A stretch of 52,439 nucleotides of DNA from Mastigocoleus sp. MO_188.B34 (GTDB lineage: Bacteria > Cyanobacteriota > Cyanobacteriia > Cyanobacteriales > Nostocaceae), in assembly GCF_030065675.1 (NCBI RefSeq), contig NZ_JASJDK010000036.1, positions 1 through 52,439 of the forward strand. The letters are read 5' to 3'. Positions 52,317-52,439 of the stretch are shown here, piece after piece. Within the stretch, counting starts at the first letter, position 1. Each line of letters starts with the position of its first letter. The position numbers and the translations under genes are program-made. The notes beneath the pieces are model-generated. The model was not told the DNA's origin. It saw nothing but the letters and a program-made list of their open reading frames with translations, and did not search any database.

Positions 52317-52439
52317 GTTTCTTTTTGAAGTATATACATACTACAAATAACATCAACTCCTTGAGAGTCAATTCCAGATAAAAACTAATTTCAGGGAAAA
52401 ACTAACAACTATAATTTAGATCTCGTACTATAAATATTC

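Overview
This 52 kb window is chromosomal DNA of a filamentous, probably heterocyst-forming cyanobacterium (Nostocales-like). The evidence is a Calvin-cycle phosphoribulokinase with the light-regulated cysteine pair, a FurA repressor next to a SigC-type group 2 sigma factor, frequent GCGATCGC (HIP1) octamers, short dispersed GTAGAGACG palindromes, minisatellite-like 'ccccaatccccagtc' stretches between genes, low GC, and DICT/GAF and HAMP histidine kinases. The genus is inferred, not read from a marker gene.

Layout. 1-6.9 kb: prk, metK, a membrane histidine kinase and an N-formylglutamate amidohydrolase-like gene. 7-11.6 kb: a UvrD/PcrA helicase facing a very long pentapeptide-repeat protein. 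11.9-15 kb: a MITE-like element, a two-gene Septu-type defence operon (HNH nuclease plus AAA ATPase) and a Tat-exported metallophosphoesterase 17 bp upstream of it on the same strand. 15-18.4 kb: a cyanobacterial membrane protein and a DICT-GAF histidine kinase whose GAF domain carries cysteines at both cyanobacteriochrome positions. 18.5-26 kb: cobN, a peptidoglycan-binding-repeat protein (Alr1690-like), and furA and sigC on the opposite strand, the gene order known from Anabaena PCC 7120. 26.6-29.5 kb: lipA-gpsA operon, a methyltransferase and tRNA-Pro(CGG). 29.5-34.2 kb: a GxxExxY protein, a GH65 glycoside phosphorylase and a NAGPA-type secreted glycosidase. 34.3-35.7 kb: rnpB (RNase P RNA) followed by rnc (RNase III). 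35.7-43.8 kb: a Gfo/Idh/MocA oxidoreductase overlapping a Cache-HAMP histidine kinase tail to tail, a RibD-C reductase, DUF2809, a small secreted protein, a PstS-like binding protein and an orphan HEIGH-motif protein. 43.8-47.4 kb: speE, GH57 and an SDR. 47.4-49.5 kb: a 2.2 kb gap without a convincing gene but with consecutive strong hairpins and an intrinsic terminator, possibly an undescribed ncRNA. 49.5-52.4 kb: eda, a 25-codon leader ORF overlapping a HAD hydrolase, a GFA-family protein and a GNAT acetyltransferase.

Most of the window is housekeeping and signalling chromosome. Accessory parts are the Septu locus with its flanking MITE, the GxxExxY locus and the dispersed repeats. A recurring oddity is short tandem or intergenic-type repeat sequence kept in frame inside real genes (cobN twice, eda tail, sigC N-terminus, the DICT-GAF kinase, the oxidoreductase, the metallophosphoesterase signal region). 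All calls rest on reading the sequence and on family knowledge; no database search was run.
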